The translations under genes were made by a program, and so were the position numbers. Positions 33,301 to 45,339 of a stretch of 64,000 bases of DNA are shown piece after piece. The stretch's first letter is position 1; the number at the start of each line of letters is the position of its first letter. The DNA is taken from positions 4,348,392 through 4,412,391 of the forward strand of contig NC_133297.1 of the NCBI RefSeq assembly GCF_005239225.2, written 5' to 3'. The notes beneath the pieces were generated by a model that saw only the letters and a list, made by a program, of their open reading frames with translations, was not told where the DNA came from and searched no databases. Source of the DNA: Populus alba (lineage: Eukaryota; Streptophyta; Magnoliopsida; Malpighiales; Salicaceae).

Positions 33301-34395
33301 ATGTCCACACTACCCAACACCGGATCGCCCTCACCCCCACAAGATCTAACCCCCCTTCAAATCACCGCACTACAAGCTCTCCCTGCTCCGCCAACGCAAC
33401 CATCCACCAATCCTCGGCGTCTACCACCACCATGTTGGACCCCAGATGAAACAGTGGCCTTAATCGACGCTTACCGTGATAAATGGTACACGCTCCGCCG
33501 CGGTAATCTCAAAGCAAATCACTGGCAAGAAGTAGCTGATGCTGTAGCTCGCCGCTGTCCAGCTGCATCACCACCAAAAACCGCTGTGCAGTGCCGCCAC
33601 AAGATGGAAAAGCTCCGGAAACGGTACCGAACCGAGATCCAGAGGGCCCGATCCATGCCGGTCTCGAGGTTTTCATCTTCTTGGGTCCATTTTAAGCGAA
33701 TGGATGGGATGGAAAAGGGGCCTCAAGCTAAGGCTGATTATAATTCAGAGAGCGAAGGTGATGATAATGACGATGATAATGACGATGATGGTGATATTCA
33801 TGGATCTTATTTAGAAAATTATAGGACTGCTGGTAATGTTATGAATACTCGAAGTATTCAGAAGCTTTATCGAAATGGGATTGGGAATCCAGGGACTGGT
33901 AGTGGTAATAATGGATTGAGTGGTGGAAATTCTAGTTTGGGTTCGGGTAATGCTGGTGGGTTTCGAATTAGAATACCAACTGGAGTTAGTATAGCGCAGC
34001 CAGGACCTAAATTCTATGCAAAAGCAGAGCAGAAGTATGGTGGGGGTCCTAGTATGGGTGTTAATGCGAGCCCAAACCCGAACATGAAGCCTAATTATGG
34101 TGGGATGGGGAGTAGTAGTAGGGTTATGAGGGGGGGTGAGGAAATGGGGAAGAAAAGAGAGAGGGAGCCGATGGAGGAGTTGGTTGCGGCGATAAAGGTA
34201 TTGGGAGATGGGTTTGTTAGAATGGAGCAAATGAAGATGGAAATGGCTAGAGAGATGGAGACAATGAGGATGGAAATGGAGATGAAGAGGACGGAGATGA
34301 TTCTTGAGTCGCAGCAGAGGATTGTGGAGGCTTTTGCTAAAGCATTATCGGAGAAGAAGAAGAAGCCAAAGAGAATGCCCTCACCTGAGTCATAG
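33301..34395 (+). CDS. Trihelix transcription factor, SIP1/ASIL clade
   Basis: This intronless frame of 364 aa encodes a likely nuclear DNA-binding protein. After a proline-rich leader, the single trihelix (MYB/SANT-like) domain spans about residues 45-134. It carries the spaced tryptophans W46 and W75, and CRHKMEKLRKRYRTE at 98-112 gives the basic third helix. A poly-acidic D/E/N stretch follows at about 149-165, then a long G/N/S-rich linker with GFRIRIPTG. A methionine/glutamate-rich coiled coil lies near residues 290-350 and the tail ends in a KKKKPKR basic patch, possibly a nuclear signal. This architecture is that of the SIP1 clade (ASIL1/2, ENAP). Target genes cannot be read from sequence. 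The start is the first ATG in frame that gives the full proline-rich leader. Confidence 0.9.
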   Translation: MSTLPNTGSPSPPQDLTPLQITALQALPAPPTQPSTNPRRLPPPCWTPDETVALIDAYRDKWYTLRRGNLKANHWQEVADAVARRCPAASPPKTAVQCRHKMEKLRKRYRTEIQRARSMPVSRFSSSWVHFKRMDGMEKGPQAKADYNSESEGDDNDDDNDDDGDIHGSYLENYRTAGNVMNTRSIQKLYRNGIGNPGTGSGNNGLSGGNSSLGSGNAGGFRIRIPTGVSIAQPGPKFYAKAEQKYGGGPSMGVNASPNPNMKPNYGGMGSSSRVMRGGEEMGKKREREPMEELVAAIKVLGDGFVRMEQMKMEMAREMETMRMEMEMKRTEMILESQQRIVEAFAKALSEKKKKPKRMPSPES

Positions 34396-35586
34396 TTGGG
34401 TGAGTGTGGCTGTTTTTTGTTTTTGTTGCTAGAGGTTTGACCCTTCTTGGTAAGGGTTGAATGGTTGGTCAGATTTGATACATCTTTGGATGAAAGTAAG
34501 TTAATTTCATGTTTAGATCAGTGTTATGCTGCTTGTTTTGTGATTATTTCTTGAGAGTAAGTTAGGAAGGTGTTGAACTTTGTTAGTGTTTTCAATTTAC
34601 TTTTGGATGAATGTAGCTTCAATTTTTTAGATTAGATGCTTGTGTACAACTACTTCTCAAGTGTTAACTTTAGTATTTTTGTGGAATATAAATGTAGTTG
34701 CATCATTATCCTTCTAATTCCCTGTTTTGCTTGTGAATTGGATGGTAAAGATTCTTAGCTTGATGCTAGATATGGTTTTCTGATTGATTGATGTTCTAAT
34801 GTTGCTAGGGACAATGATTTACCAGATAGGGAATAAAATATCTGGACATTGTGTAAGTGTTTTCTTCTTGATAATAAAGGGGAAACATAATATAGAACGT
34901 GATTAATTATGGGATGGCTACATTTGTTTGCGTGATTAGGTTTTAGAGTTTTCGGGACAGTTTCCATTCTAAGCTCCCCGCTAGCCGAGATCCTTGTACA
35001 AGGCTTCATGTCCTGGAATTGCAGCATTGTGATGAGGCCCTGCGTTCTTGCACTTCTAGTTGATGAATGGAACTTGCAAAGATTTCCCTGGACTTGTTTG
35101 CAACATGGTTAAAGAGAGTGGCAAAACAGGGCATTGCTTTTTCCTTGAAGCCGGTGTCTCAGTTTCTCAGATAATTATCTTTATCTTGTCTGATAATGGC
35201 ATCATATCTCGAAACTTTCTTGCTGTGACATCTCACTCATAATTCCACCAACCGCATCAACTTTTCGTTTTTATTACTGTAATTGAAGGACTTTCTGTCC
35301 TTTGTTTCTAAGCAACTACTATCGTGGGTATGGACCAAATAGCCTATATTCGATACCGACCTCAATTTATCTGAATGGATATTTGTATTTTTTTTTTGGC
35401 ATGTTGGGGAAATATCCAAAGTGAAAAGGTCGAGCTTGAATAGGATATGGATATTACTTTACTCGACCGGAAACACTACTTGTACCCAACCCGAGACATA
35501 GACATGACCTTAAAGTTTAAAAAAATTGCATTTGTACCTGCCTATATGTTTATAGAAAAAATAGGGTCTCACTTACCCAATGTATA
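34396..35586. other. 3' flank of trihelix gene
   Basis: The T-rich part up to about 34740 is probably 3' UTR. No further gene is supported. Confidence 0.4.
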
Positions 35587-35752
35587 CCTAAAACCTAATA
35601 GGATTGGGTTTGATTTATGCCGGATCGAGTTCAAGTCAGGGTTAGATAAAACATTTAAAACCAAGTTGGGTATACCTAAAATCTAATAGGGTTGGGTTTG
35701 ATTCATGCTGGATCAAGTTCAAGTCAGGGTTAGGTAAAACATTGTTGGGTAT
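35587..35752. repeat. Imperfect 88-bp tandem repeat
   Basis: Two units start at 35587 and 35675 with CCTAAAAYCTAATAGGRTTGG and share GAGTTCAAGTCAGGGTTAG-like sequence. Confidence 0.85.
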
Positions 35753-37016
35753 GGATATTGCAATACCTGACCATGAAGATATTACCATCCCTAATATCAT
35801 GCATCCTATATCTTAACCATCCGTGTATCTTAACCATCCTTACAAGTAATAATCTCTCAAGAAAAGGGCTAATCTTGTCTCTACCAAATGAATGTATCAT
35901 TTTTCACATTCTAGTGGAAAGGGGGCATTTTTTTTCCTTAGGTTGAATTACAGAGTAATTTCTAAGGGACAACTTACTATTATTACAGGGGTGAGAAAAA
36001 GAAATTAAACAAAAAAAAAAAAAATAAATTAACAAAAAAAACCAATTAGAAAAAAAAAAAAAAAAAAGTCTAGTCCAGTCTCGTTTTAAGGCTTCTAAAA
36101 CCAATTAAACCAAACTAAATTTAACTAACTCAACCAAAAAATAAAAATTGTATCAACTTAACAAGAGTATAAATAAAAAATTATCTTTCAAAGACTTAAA
36201 ACTCTAAAATTCACTACCCCCTTCCCTTTATGTACCTCTCTTTCAACCTCTTCTATGGCTCCACCCACAACCCACTCTTAAGATTTGCATCCTTTTGTTA
36301 AAACATGAAGTTTATATTGTTTCTAATATGTAAAAGAGAACAAATTCAATGTTTAGATAGGTTTTAAGTTCATATCTTCCTCTACCTTTTTTTTATTTAT
36401 TATTACATTTATACATGTTGTTGAGTATCCATAATTATCTTATCTATTTTATAAATTTATTTTGATTTTGCCCTTTATTCAATAAAAATCAATAGGATTT
36501 AGCCATTAAAGCCCAAAAAAAAACTCATTAAAAAACTACAAGTTTTTGCCAGTTTTTTCTCAAAAAAAAATAAAAAAAATTGAAATAAACCAAAATTGGT
36601 TAATTTGAGCTAATGTCCAATTAGGTCCGATTCTTATATATGTTAAAATTTAGTTTGATTGGTTTTTTTAATCAAAAACTTAACCTAAGTGAAAATGCTC
36701 ACCTTTACTAAATGCTACAAAAAAAGAAGAAGGGGGGAGTGCATTGTCGTACCAACTCATAATTTAGCCAAAAATGGCAAATTGAGTTGTGAATAAAAAA
36801 AGTTTCAAAGCAAAAGGAGAAGCTAAGAGTGTTTTTTTTTTTTTTTTACTCTTAACATAGTAATTTTTTTTTTAAATAACACAGCACAAAAAATTTTTAA
36901 AAAAATAACACAATTTAAAGAATCATATATAACATTTGCAATTCGCAAGTTGCAAATGTCACTAATGACTCTATAATTTTGAAATAGCCATCACAATTTA
37001 CAATAAAGAAAGATAA
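35753..37016. other. AT-rich spacer with small palindrome
   Basis: Poly-A and poly-T runs dominate. At about 36929-36960 CATTTGCAA and its complement TTGCAAATG form a small hairpin, possibly the outer end of the foldback structure to the right. Confidence 0.35.
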
Positions 37017-37345
37017 AAGAGGAGTGAGAGAGAAAAAAAGAAAGAAAAAGATATTGGAGGCACACCAAAACATAACTAGTATTGTTAAAAGAATCTCAAC
37101 GAGATGAATCCAAATATATTAAGAAAGGTTGCTAACAGTTAACGTAGTGAACCACACAAGTCACCTAAAGGTGTTTGGATTCACTTGACTTTGGGTGATT
37201 TGTGTGACCTACTATGGTCACTATTGTTTTGGCGAGATCTTTTTTATGATATAGATGATGTTGTCATCAGAGTTTTAATATGCTTTTAGAATCTTTTTTT
37301 TTCTTTCTTTTTTCTCTCATCTCTCCTCATAATTTGTGAAGATAA
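37017..37345. mobile_element. Foldback (inverted-repeat) element 1
   Basis: The centre has 18-bp inverted arms at 37153-37170 and 37189-37206 (CACACAAGTCACCTAAAG type, two mismatches). Outside them the left side is purine-rich (GAGAGAGAAAAAAAGAAAG) and the right side is its pyrimidine complement, so the inversion extends through most of about 330 bp. It is non-coding, and MITE-like by structure. Confidence 0.6.
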
Positions 37346-37695
37346 AGGAGAGAGGGAAAAGTAAGAAAAAAAAGAGAAAGAGATCCTAGGGCAAACTGAA
37401 TCTTTGATAAAGACATTACAAATATCATCAAAAAGATCTTGATAAAATAAATCTAATAATAATATGGAATGTCACTAACAGTTATCAGAGTGAGTCACAT
37501 GAGCTGTCCAAAGATAAGTGAGCCGACTACCTTTAAGTGGCTCATATGATCCACTTTGCTCATTGTTAATGATCTTTTTTGGTATTGTTAGCTTCGTCTT
37601 TTAAAGATTTTTCAGACGGTACTAATAATATTTTAATTGGAGTTTCGAGTTATCTCTAGAATCTTCTTCTTTCATTCATTTTTTCTTTGTTGTAA
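37346..37695. mobile_element. Foldback (inverted-repeat) element 2
   Basis: This is related to element 1 and directly next to it. Inverted arms of about 42 bp lie at 37472-37513 and 37531-37571 (TCACTAACAGTTATCAGAG on the left, its degenerate complement on the right), again flanked by complementary purine and pyrimidine tracts. Confidence 0.6.
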
Positions 37696-38060
37696 ATCAA
37701 GCTAGATATTTTACAATTTAAAAGAGTTACTAGAAACACTTACAACTCTCTAAATTATATTATTTTTCTAAATATTTTTTAGTTTGTGTTATTTTTTTTA
37801 CTATATTAGAGTAAAAAACAAACACTCGGAAGCCGATGCTTTCATGTCTCTAGCTGCACAAAAAAACGTCAAGAGATCACGTGAGAAATTGGATTTTGAG
37901 CCCCCATATATATACAGCTCTGTTGTTAAAACTGATCCATCCAGTAGGCAAATGCCAGAGATTTTGCTATGATTAGTTGAATAGCAGGCAGGCGACATGC
38001 CGTTGGTTATCGTAACTTTAGGGAAAAAAGAAAAGAAAAGAAAGGATCATCCATGGGATT

Positions 38061-38132
38061 TGAAGGCGACGTGAATAGAACATGCAACCTTCTGAACCGG
38101 AGGCAGACGCGCTACCATTGCGCCATGGAACC
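38061..38132 (-). pseudogene. tRNA-Trp-derived tRNA pseudogene (anticodon now CCG)
   Basis: On the minus strand 72 nt matches plant tRNA-Trp through the D-arm and box A (TGGCGCAATGGTAGCGCG). It keeps the cloverleaf length, a recognisable T-arm and a T-rich stretch just downstream. The anticodon loop reads CTCCGGT, giving CCG where tRNA-Trp has CCA. The acceptor stem has several mismatches (GGTTCCA against GCCTTCA) and the anticodon stem has one. Roughly 9 differences from the tRNA-Trp sequence I remember make it a pseudogene, not a working tRNA-Arg. Confidence 0.75.
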
Positions 38133-38761
38133 TTGTTTAAGCTGAAGTCCTTGTAGATATAATTTACTAGAATGTTTTTCTACAGTCAATAAGAACATGA
38201 GCTTGGCTTGGTTGCCATCGAAGCCATACTTAACGTATAAACTTTGAGCCCTCTTGTGCCAGAATCGTGAGTTGAGAATTATCAAGAGGATATGCCCGAG
38301 TTTGAATTGGAAGATGACACTCTATCCAGGAAGTAAGGGTGTGTGCAGCTATAAAACTGCATCTCAAAATGAAACCACATGAAGCTGTCTTGAAGATGCA
38401 GAATAAGCAGCAAACACCTCAGTCATTTAAACAAGCTAAAGCTAACCACCAACAGCTGAGCCAAGGAAAGATTAAAGCATTCTCCATCTCTCTCTGGCTT
38501 AAGTTTCAAAATGGGGATGACAGACAATTGTTTTGCAGCACTGTTGAATATAGATTTTCAATGATTTATTACCCTTAATTTCTCTTGTTCTCTTCTTTTT
38601 CCTAATCGACAAAATGTACAGGGTGTAAATTTATATAACACATAGATTCACTACAGATAGGAGCTAGCAAAAGTTTGGGTTCAAATCACCCCGTTGGTCC
38701 ATGTGAGCTGACAATAAACATCAAACAACTAAGACCCACTTGATCTGGTGTCTCAGTTTGT
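38133..38761. other. 3' side of cyclophilin-like gene
   Basis: The right part (about 38580-38761) is probably 3' UTR of the minus-strand gene. The short open frame at 38339-38578 has no supporting feature. Confidence 0.35.
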
Positions 38762-41733
38762 TTAAAGCTTTTGGTTTCCGGCACTTCTCTTGATTCTTCG
38801 GACATGTAACGGAGCAGGATTTTCCAAGACAGCAACATTAATGTTACCCCACACCTCTGGTTTGGTTGGAAGCTGTGCAATTCTCTCTACAATTTCCATA
38901 TCTTCAGGAAGAACGAAACCAAACACCGTATATGCCTTATTCCACTCATTGTGATTGGCTAGGCTGATGAAGAATTCTGGGCCAGACTCAACCCATGCCA
39001 CCGAACCTCTTCTAATTGTAGGGCAAGCCTCTGTTGGAATATCCTCAAAAATTGCTCCAGAGGCTCCAAGAGTTCCTTGAATTAGTGCAAACGGGGGGCC
39101 ATATGGAGCCTGCACAGCTCAAGTGAGAAAGTTTTTAGTCAAAAATTTCAATATCCGGAAAAACAGATTGTCTTGCATTTTATGTTATATGCTGTTTTGT
39201 TGGGTTATTGTGTGAGAAGAGCACTCAAAAGCAATTCGTGTCAAGATCAGTCCTTTTCCGAGCATCTTTTCTGAAGGCGGTAGTACCAATCAACGGAAAT
39301 CCCAAATCAAACATGTAACTTTATCAATTGGCAGGCAATTCAAGGAGCCTGCTTAAAAAATGGTAACTAGGGCATCTTACCTGTTCAATATGATTTCCTT
39401 CTGAATCCCACGACTTTCCCCGGCTTTCAGCACGGTAAAAGTGGCAACCCACACAATGGTGCGAAACCAACAAATCAAGAATGTATGAAATTGAATGTGG
39501 AGCACAACCAGGTAACAGCTGCACATAGCATCACAACAAAGTTGGACTGAAGCTAATACTTGATTAAAAATTCAACAAAAAAGAAAATGTCATTCAGTAG
39601 ACTTGATGATTTCCTGTGTTCTAGACTTGTACAGAGATGACAACAAAAACCAAAAGAAAACATGGAGAATTTATTAAATAAATAATAGGTGATATTTATT
39701 CTCTTCATCGTGTCTCTCCCACTTCCAGGCATTTAGATGGAGGCTATTGAGACACCAGTTTGAGATAAGCATGCCTAGTGTAATTATGTGAGGTCAGATA
39801 TCCAGTATTTCTCAGACTGATAATATATTACCATGCGTTCTAATTGAACACAACAGCAATAGATAGCATGCACCACACAGACAGCCAATCAGCTGCCTCT
39901 AATCCTGTGGGTCTACACTTTGTTAATGCTTTCGAGGACGGTTATCAGCTGGAGTTTATGAGATGACGAGACGACAGGATAACTGGTGTACAATTTCCTA
40001 GGTTGGTACTCTGTCATGGTTCCACCTTGTTATGATAAACTGTAAAGGTTTCAGTTTGGTTTATAAACCATTGAAACAAATCTTGCTAGGGGTTGATCAC
40101 CTAATTTAGTAAAAAATACAAAAGCATTTTTTTAAGGTCTGAACCATTCAAAAGATCATGCAGGTTGGAATCATAAGCATATGTTATTAAGAATATTGTC
40201 TGGGAACTCATTCCTAGGAGTAACATATAAGCAAAAGTCAGGTATCCAAGAACGCAATGAACACTTACTTTTAGATGAAGTGTCCCATATTCCGTTTCCA
40301 ATCCAATGATGCCCTAATGAGGAAAGGGGAAAATGAAAGATGATCAACAAATCAGCAACTGAGAACTCGAGGAAAACAGCAAACCAGAAAGTAGATATCT
40401 CAATTCTCACTGCTATGGAAACTAGAAACATGACCTCACAAATGTGTCAGAAGTTCAATCGTGTGTTAGTGATGAGAATACGTAGGTCCTCCATGCAACC
40501 AACAGATACTTATAATGGTAGATTATTATCTAAGGAAAAATCAAACAAGGCCCAGAGACTTTTCAGGTAACAAACATGCAACATAATCCAACTCTCTTAC
40601 AATTATTAAAATAAATAAAAAGGAAGAATTGAATGTTAAAAATACTTTTTGAAAATCATGTAGCAGTTTCCATTGAAGTCCAGCTACTGTCATATCTGAG
40701 AATCTTAACCATCATTGTTTTCCACTTTTTTCTTACACCATGTCTACTTAGCAGTAGCCAAAAGCTGTTGCCTTTGGCAAACTGTGAAAATGCACACACA
40801 TGAAATTATGTGCTGCTGTGCTCGATGAGAAACTAGGAAAACACTGAAACATCCATAAGAACTTCACTGGGTAATGTACCTCTCCTCTCCCAAAAACAAT
40901 TCCAGAAGTCCACATAACATGGTCCCCTGAGTCTAGCCGATCAGGCTCCAAGGTGTCCTTCTGTTTCTTCAGCCAACACTAAAATCAAGAAAAGGAAAAC
41001 ATGCCTCAGAATCATACAAGCACATGACTATAAATACATGATACCAACAATATGATTTATAGCCCATTGTCATTGATAGTTTTAGACCACTAACTTTCTG
41101 CAAGGCTGCAAATGTCTGTTCATTTAAAATAGCTGAAGACTGACAGGCACACTCACAACTTCCCATGAAATTCTTGCAAGACAAAATGCCTAGAACAATA
41201 GGCGATGTCTGCAAGCGTTTACACTTCACTTTGGAGTTTTGATTAATCAAAATACCACAACGTTCTAATTGCAAAAATGAAAGACAAATCAACAACGAAT
41301 TATCTAAAAATATCATAACTTGAAACTCAAAATGAATAGCAAGAGACCATACCTCGCCAAATTTATCACCACAAGCCTGTTTATCTCCACAAAACACCCA
41401 AGAATCACACAAACAAGGCCCGCTGTCACCGCTACACATTCCTTTACAGGCCAAGCAACAAGCTTTAGAAGAATTGACTTTAAATTCAGAACCCCATTTG
41501 ACAGCATCACCCCATAGCTCCAAATGCTCAATCCCTCTACAACAATCCCCATCTGCATCTTCGCTCTTCAAACCATCACTAACTTTTGAAACCACAAACT
41601 CTGTATTACTATTAGGTGGTCTAAACAATGCAGAGAAACAAAGGTAGACCATGCAACAGGAGATTGTACCCATAACGAAAAGAGCCAGAAGTCCATAACG
41701 ACCGAGTTCTGGAACGGTTTGCTTGCGACCCAT
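38762..41733 (-). CDS. Membrane-anchored divergent cyclophilin-like protein
   Basis: Five exons, 41733-41353, 40978-40880, 40313-40269, 39518-39381 and 39109-38762, all have GT-AG introns in phase 0 and give 336 aa. A short basic N-terminus is followed by a membrane anchor (about 11-37), so the protein is probably type II, in the secretory pathway. Residues 64-128 are cysteine-rich (CC, ACCLACKGMC, CLCDSWVFC), a separate small domain of unknown role. From about 165 the fold is cyclophilin-like: TEYGTLHLK, APHSISYIL, FYRAE, FEDIPTE, FFISLANHNEW, YTVFGFVLPEDMEIVERI. The arginine of the peptidyl-prolyl isomerase site is kept (R204), but the glutamine equivalent is E266 and the histidine equivalent is Y281. 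Isomerase activity is therefore doubtful. It could instead be a binding or scaffold protein. Confidence 0.85.
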
Positions 41734-43459
41734 TTGGATTTCAAACAGAATCAGATGGGTATTTGGTTAAATCTTGATTCTTGTTTAGGGTCTTGATTGA
41801 TTTGTCAAGAAGAATACTGTTGCTACTGCAGAACTATTCTCCAGGAAGCAAACTGACTCTGCTACTTCATTGGAACCATTCAGCTGCAGACCTAGTCTTT
41901 AGGAAGTTAATTCTGTTTCTTTCTTGTCTTTAGGAGCATATCAGTTTGATGGACAAGGGATAGTAATCCCTATTTCTTAGTTTCAGTTGCTTACTTTCAG
42001 AGGTTGTACTGTCTATTTAATGGACAGAAATCATTTGAATAAAGTCAGGAGATTTTCTGAATAATCCTAATCTGTTATTTCTTCCACATGATTGAGAGTG
42101 AAAGCGGAGGGCTCTGTTTTTTTGGTTGTCATGAGATTGTCAGAAGGATTTAACAATTGCTTGCCTTCTTGGCCAGAAAATCACCGTGTACGATTCATAA
42201 GGCAAGAAAATCTCTAAAAAAACTCTCCAGTTTGCAGTTCGTTACCGATACAAATTTTTTTTATTAAGTTTAATTTCAAATCTCAGGTTCATGAAATATC
42301 TTAATATAATCCAGAATATATTAAAATTTAATTAATTAATTACTTGAAATTGACACAAAAAAAACTAAAAAAATAATAGAAAAGGTATTTTTTGGTAAAA
42401 TAAATACAATAAGACTTGAAAGAATTAGTCTCTTAAAAAATCCCAAATCCAAGTAACTTTAATTTTCATTTATTTTTTAATTTTAATTTGTTCATTCTTA
42501 TTTTTAAATGATATTAATTATATATAAAAAAAAAACTAATAGTCCTTTGTTTTTCACAGTAGACTACGAGGGGAAGCACTTTTCAATCGAAATTGGCTAT
42601 TTTTTATAATCCCTGAAATTTTTTACACTTTGACCCCTTAATTTCTTTGTCTTTTAATTTGATACTTCAAAATTGCTTTGATTCATGCATGCATATAGGG
42701 ACCTCGAGGTCTCAAGGAAATGTTACGTCAGTCGGTTAATTCATGGTTTTACAAAACAAAATTCAATTTAATTGATTTACAATAATTAGAGATTTATAGA
42801 TTGAATTTAAAGCTCAAGAAAATGTTCAATCATTTTTTTTTGCCAAATCATAGGCTGATTTGCACGGTTAAATGAAAGTTCATGTACTATTTTTTTAAAT
42901 TTCGATCCCTTAACATTTTTTTCTCAAGTTGATCCTTTTATGTTGGCTTTATTTGATATTTGACTTTGTAGTTTATTTTGGTTGCCTTGATACGAGAATT
43001 TTGCAATATTAGGAGAAATTTATGGTGCTTGGTTGATGCTTAATTTTGTAAATCAAAATAAAATTTTGGCTAATTTAAAATAATTAGGTGTTAAAGGACT
43101 AAAATTAAAACCAAAAGAAGTATGAGGATTGAAGTAAAGATGTAGGGAAAATAGGCTAGCTCTTATAACACACCTGCCAGGTAAGAGGCTTTCTTTGTCT
43201 TTAGGAGATGAGTGAGGTGTCTCTCGACAATCAAACGGTAGTTTCCACGAAGGTGTTAAAAGTGTCACCTCATGCTCTTCTCATTAGTGTGGTGTGTGGC
43301 AGTTCAGTTCAACCATGTTTTTTTTCTTCTCCTCTTTTTTCTCTCTTTCATCTCATCTGGAATCTTGTTGGCTTGCAAAATTTGAAAGATATCCTATCAT
43401 TTGTTCATTGTTTTAAATTTAATTTTATTCTTTTTATTGCCTTTTATTTTGTTTCAATC
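41734..43459. other. Upstream flank of cyclophilin-like gene and spacer
   Basis: The first few hundred bases should hold its promoter and 5' UTR. Further right the sequence is AT-rich with short repeat-like phrases (for example near 42600-43000). No gene is supported. Confidence 0.35.
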
Positions 43460-44340
43460 TTTTTTTATTGATTTTTATTATTATTTTCATCCATTAGTAT
43501 TTAATTTCATTTGATTTTTTTTTCAAATTTGATTATCATTTTTTTAATTGTTATTTTTTATCATTTTTCTTAATTGAATTTGTTTTTCAATTTTATCCTT
43601 CTGCATTTTATTTTCATTTTATTTATATGTCAAATTTTATAATTATTCTTTTAACTGTATTGTTTTTTGGATTTAGGTTATTTTTTAAAATTAATTTTTT
43701 TCAATTTTATCATTAAACAGTGAATTAGTTGAGAATTGGGTTTCATAATTTGTTTGGCATGGTGATCTTGATCTTATAACTTGGATCACAAATATGAAAT
43801 GTTAACTAGGATTGACATCAATTTTTTTTAAAAAAAAACTTTTTTTACACTGATGATCTTTTTCGATTTCAACATTGAATTTTTTAAAGGCTAAGTTTCA
43901 TGGTCTTTCCACTTTTTTTTCTATGAAGTTATCTGGATCTTATAACCTATGTCACGTGTCCCATGGGTTTGCCTAAGTTAGCTTAGATTTTTTATTTTTT
44001 TAACGTGGTATAGTTTTTCAACTCCACCCTTCAATATTTTATTATTTTTGAATTGAGCTTAGTATTTTTTTTTTTTTTATCATTTTACATTCTATTAGAT
44101 TATCTCATTCGCATGATCCAACTCGTAAGGTTTGGTGGCCTTATAAGGGTTTGTTTGTGTTTTATTTTTTGGTGGTTCTTTTTGTTTACTATTTTTTTTA
44201 TTTTATACTTTTACATTTTAATAGTTAATAATTGGACATTACCCGACTTCACAACCTAGGTTTCTAATTTTCCATGTTAACTTGTGGAAAAAAAAATTTG
44301 TTATCTTTTATTTTTTATTATTATATTTTTGTCTTGAAAT
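43460..44340. repeat. T-rich dispersed repeat (Salicaceae-like)
   Basis: It contains internally repeated phrases 'gttgagaattgggtttcat', 'atcttataacttggatcac' and 'atcttataacctatgtcac' spaced about 180 bp apart. The texture is similar to 28970-29750. It is non-coding. Confidence 0.5.
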
Positions 44341-45339
44341 TGAGCTTTGTTAAGTAAATAGTGGATTGAATTTAATATACTACCAAATAAAAAACCTCAT
44401 ACCCTCAATATTTTCTGACCTACAGCACATCACAGTGAAAGTACCTACATGGTGGTTGGGTTAGTTCTTTCTTTTAGAAACTACCTTGTCTGTTCCCAAA
44501 CTATTATGTAATGAAAGCTTTTCACCCTATATAAAAGCTTTGTCGTCTTTCATTGTCATGTCATTCACAAGCAAAGAATCGTTATTGTCGCGAAGCATAA
44601 TCATCGGCTGAGGCTTGGAAAACGAGACGACAGAGGTTGGATGGTCGGCCTCCTATAAAGTATGGGGAGTACTATCAAGCCTTTTTTTTTCTCTTTTTTG
44701 TACTTTTTTTCTGGCTTGAAACCAAGGAAACCTAAATTCGAGCAAAAGCCAATATTCTGTCAGCTGACATTGCCCACTTTCAATCCAAATTAAAATGTTC
44801 GGCGGCACAATCATTCTCTCTCAGGCACTGTTTGAGCCACCAAACATGTTTCGAAGCATTGTTTCCCTTTTTGAGATCAATACAAGCATGGCAATCACCT
44901 GAGGAAAACTATCATTGCAAGGACAAAAAAAATAAAAATATATATATAAAAAAAGAGTTTGAAAGGTTGCTGCAATCTTTCATTCTCTATGACACGTACC
45001 TCAGGTTTTATCCCCCACAAGAAAGAGAAATAATACAAGCATCAAACATGAATCATTCAATTTACAGTGGAACCCATAAACCTCAGCCTGCTTGCGAAAA
45101 CGTTTACATTTGATTCATCAGGAAGATGAAAACATGGTTCCTGTTTGCAATTGATGGCAGAAGGAAAGGGTCTAGCTCAATATTGCTTCAAATAAAAACA
45201 GTATAACCCAGACAGGACTCCAATTACGAAAGGCAAACCCCGCCCGTTTGTTCTGCAAAACAAGCAAAATAACCTACTATGCAAGCTTGTTTATTAGTTG
45301 AAAAGAAAAATACCATGCTCCTCAAAGGGGCCACATATA
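44341..45339. other. Unassigned sequence
   Basis: There are short open frames only, and no domain, exon pattern or repeat that I can name. Confidence 0.3.

Noticed and set aside
40340..40570. Plus-strand open frame inside the cyclophilin-like gene
   Set aside because: It lies in an intron of the minus-strand gene, with no coding features.
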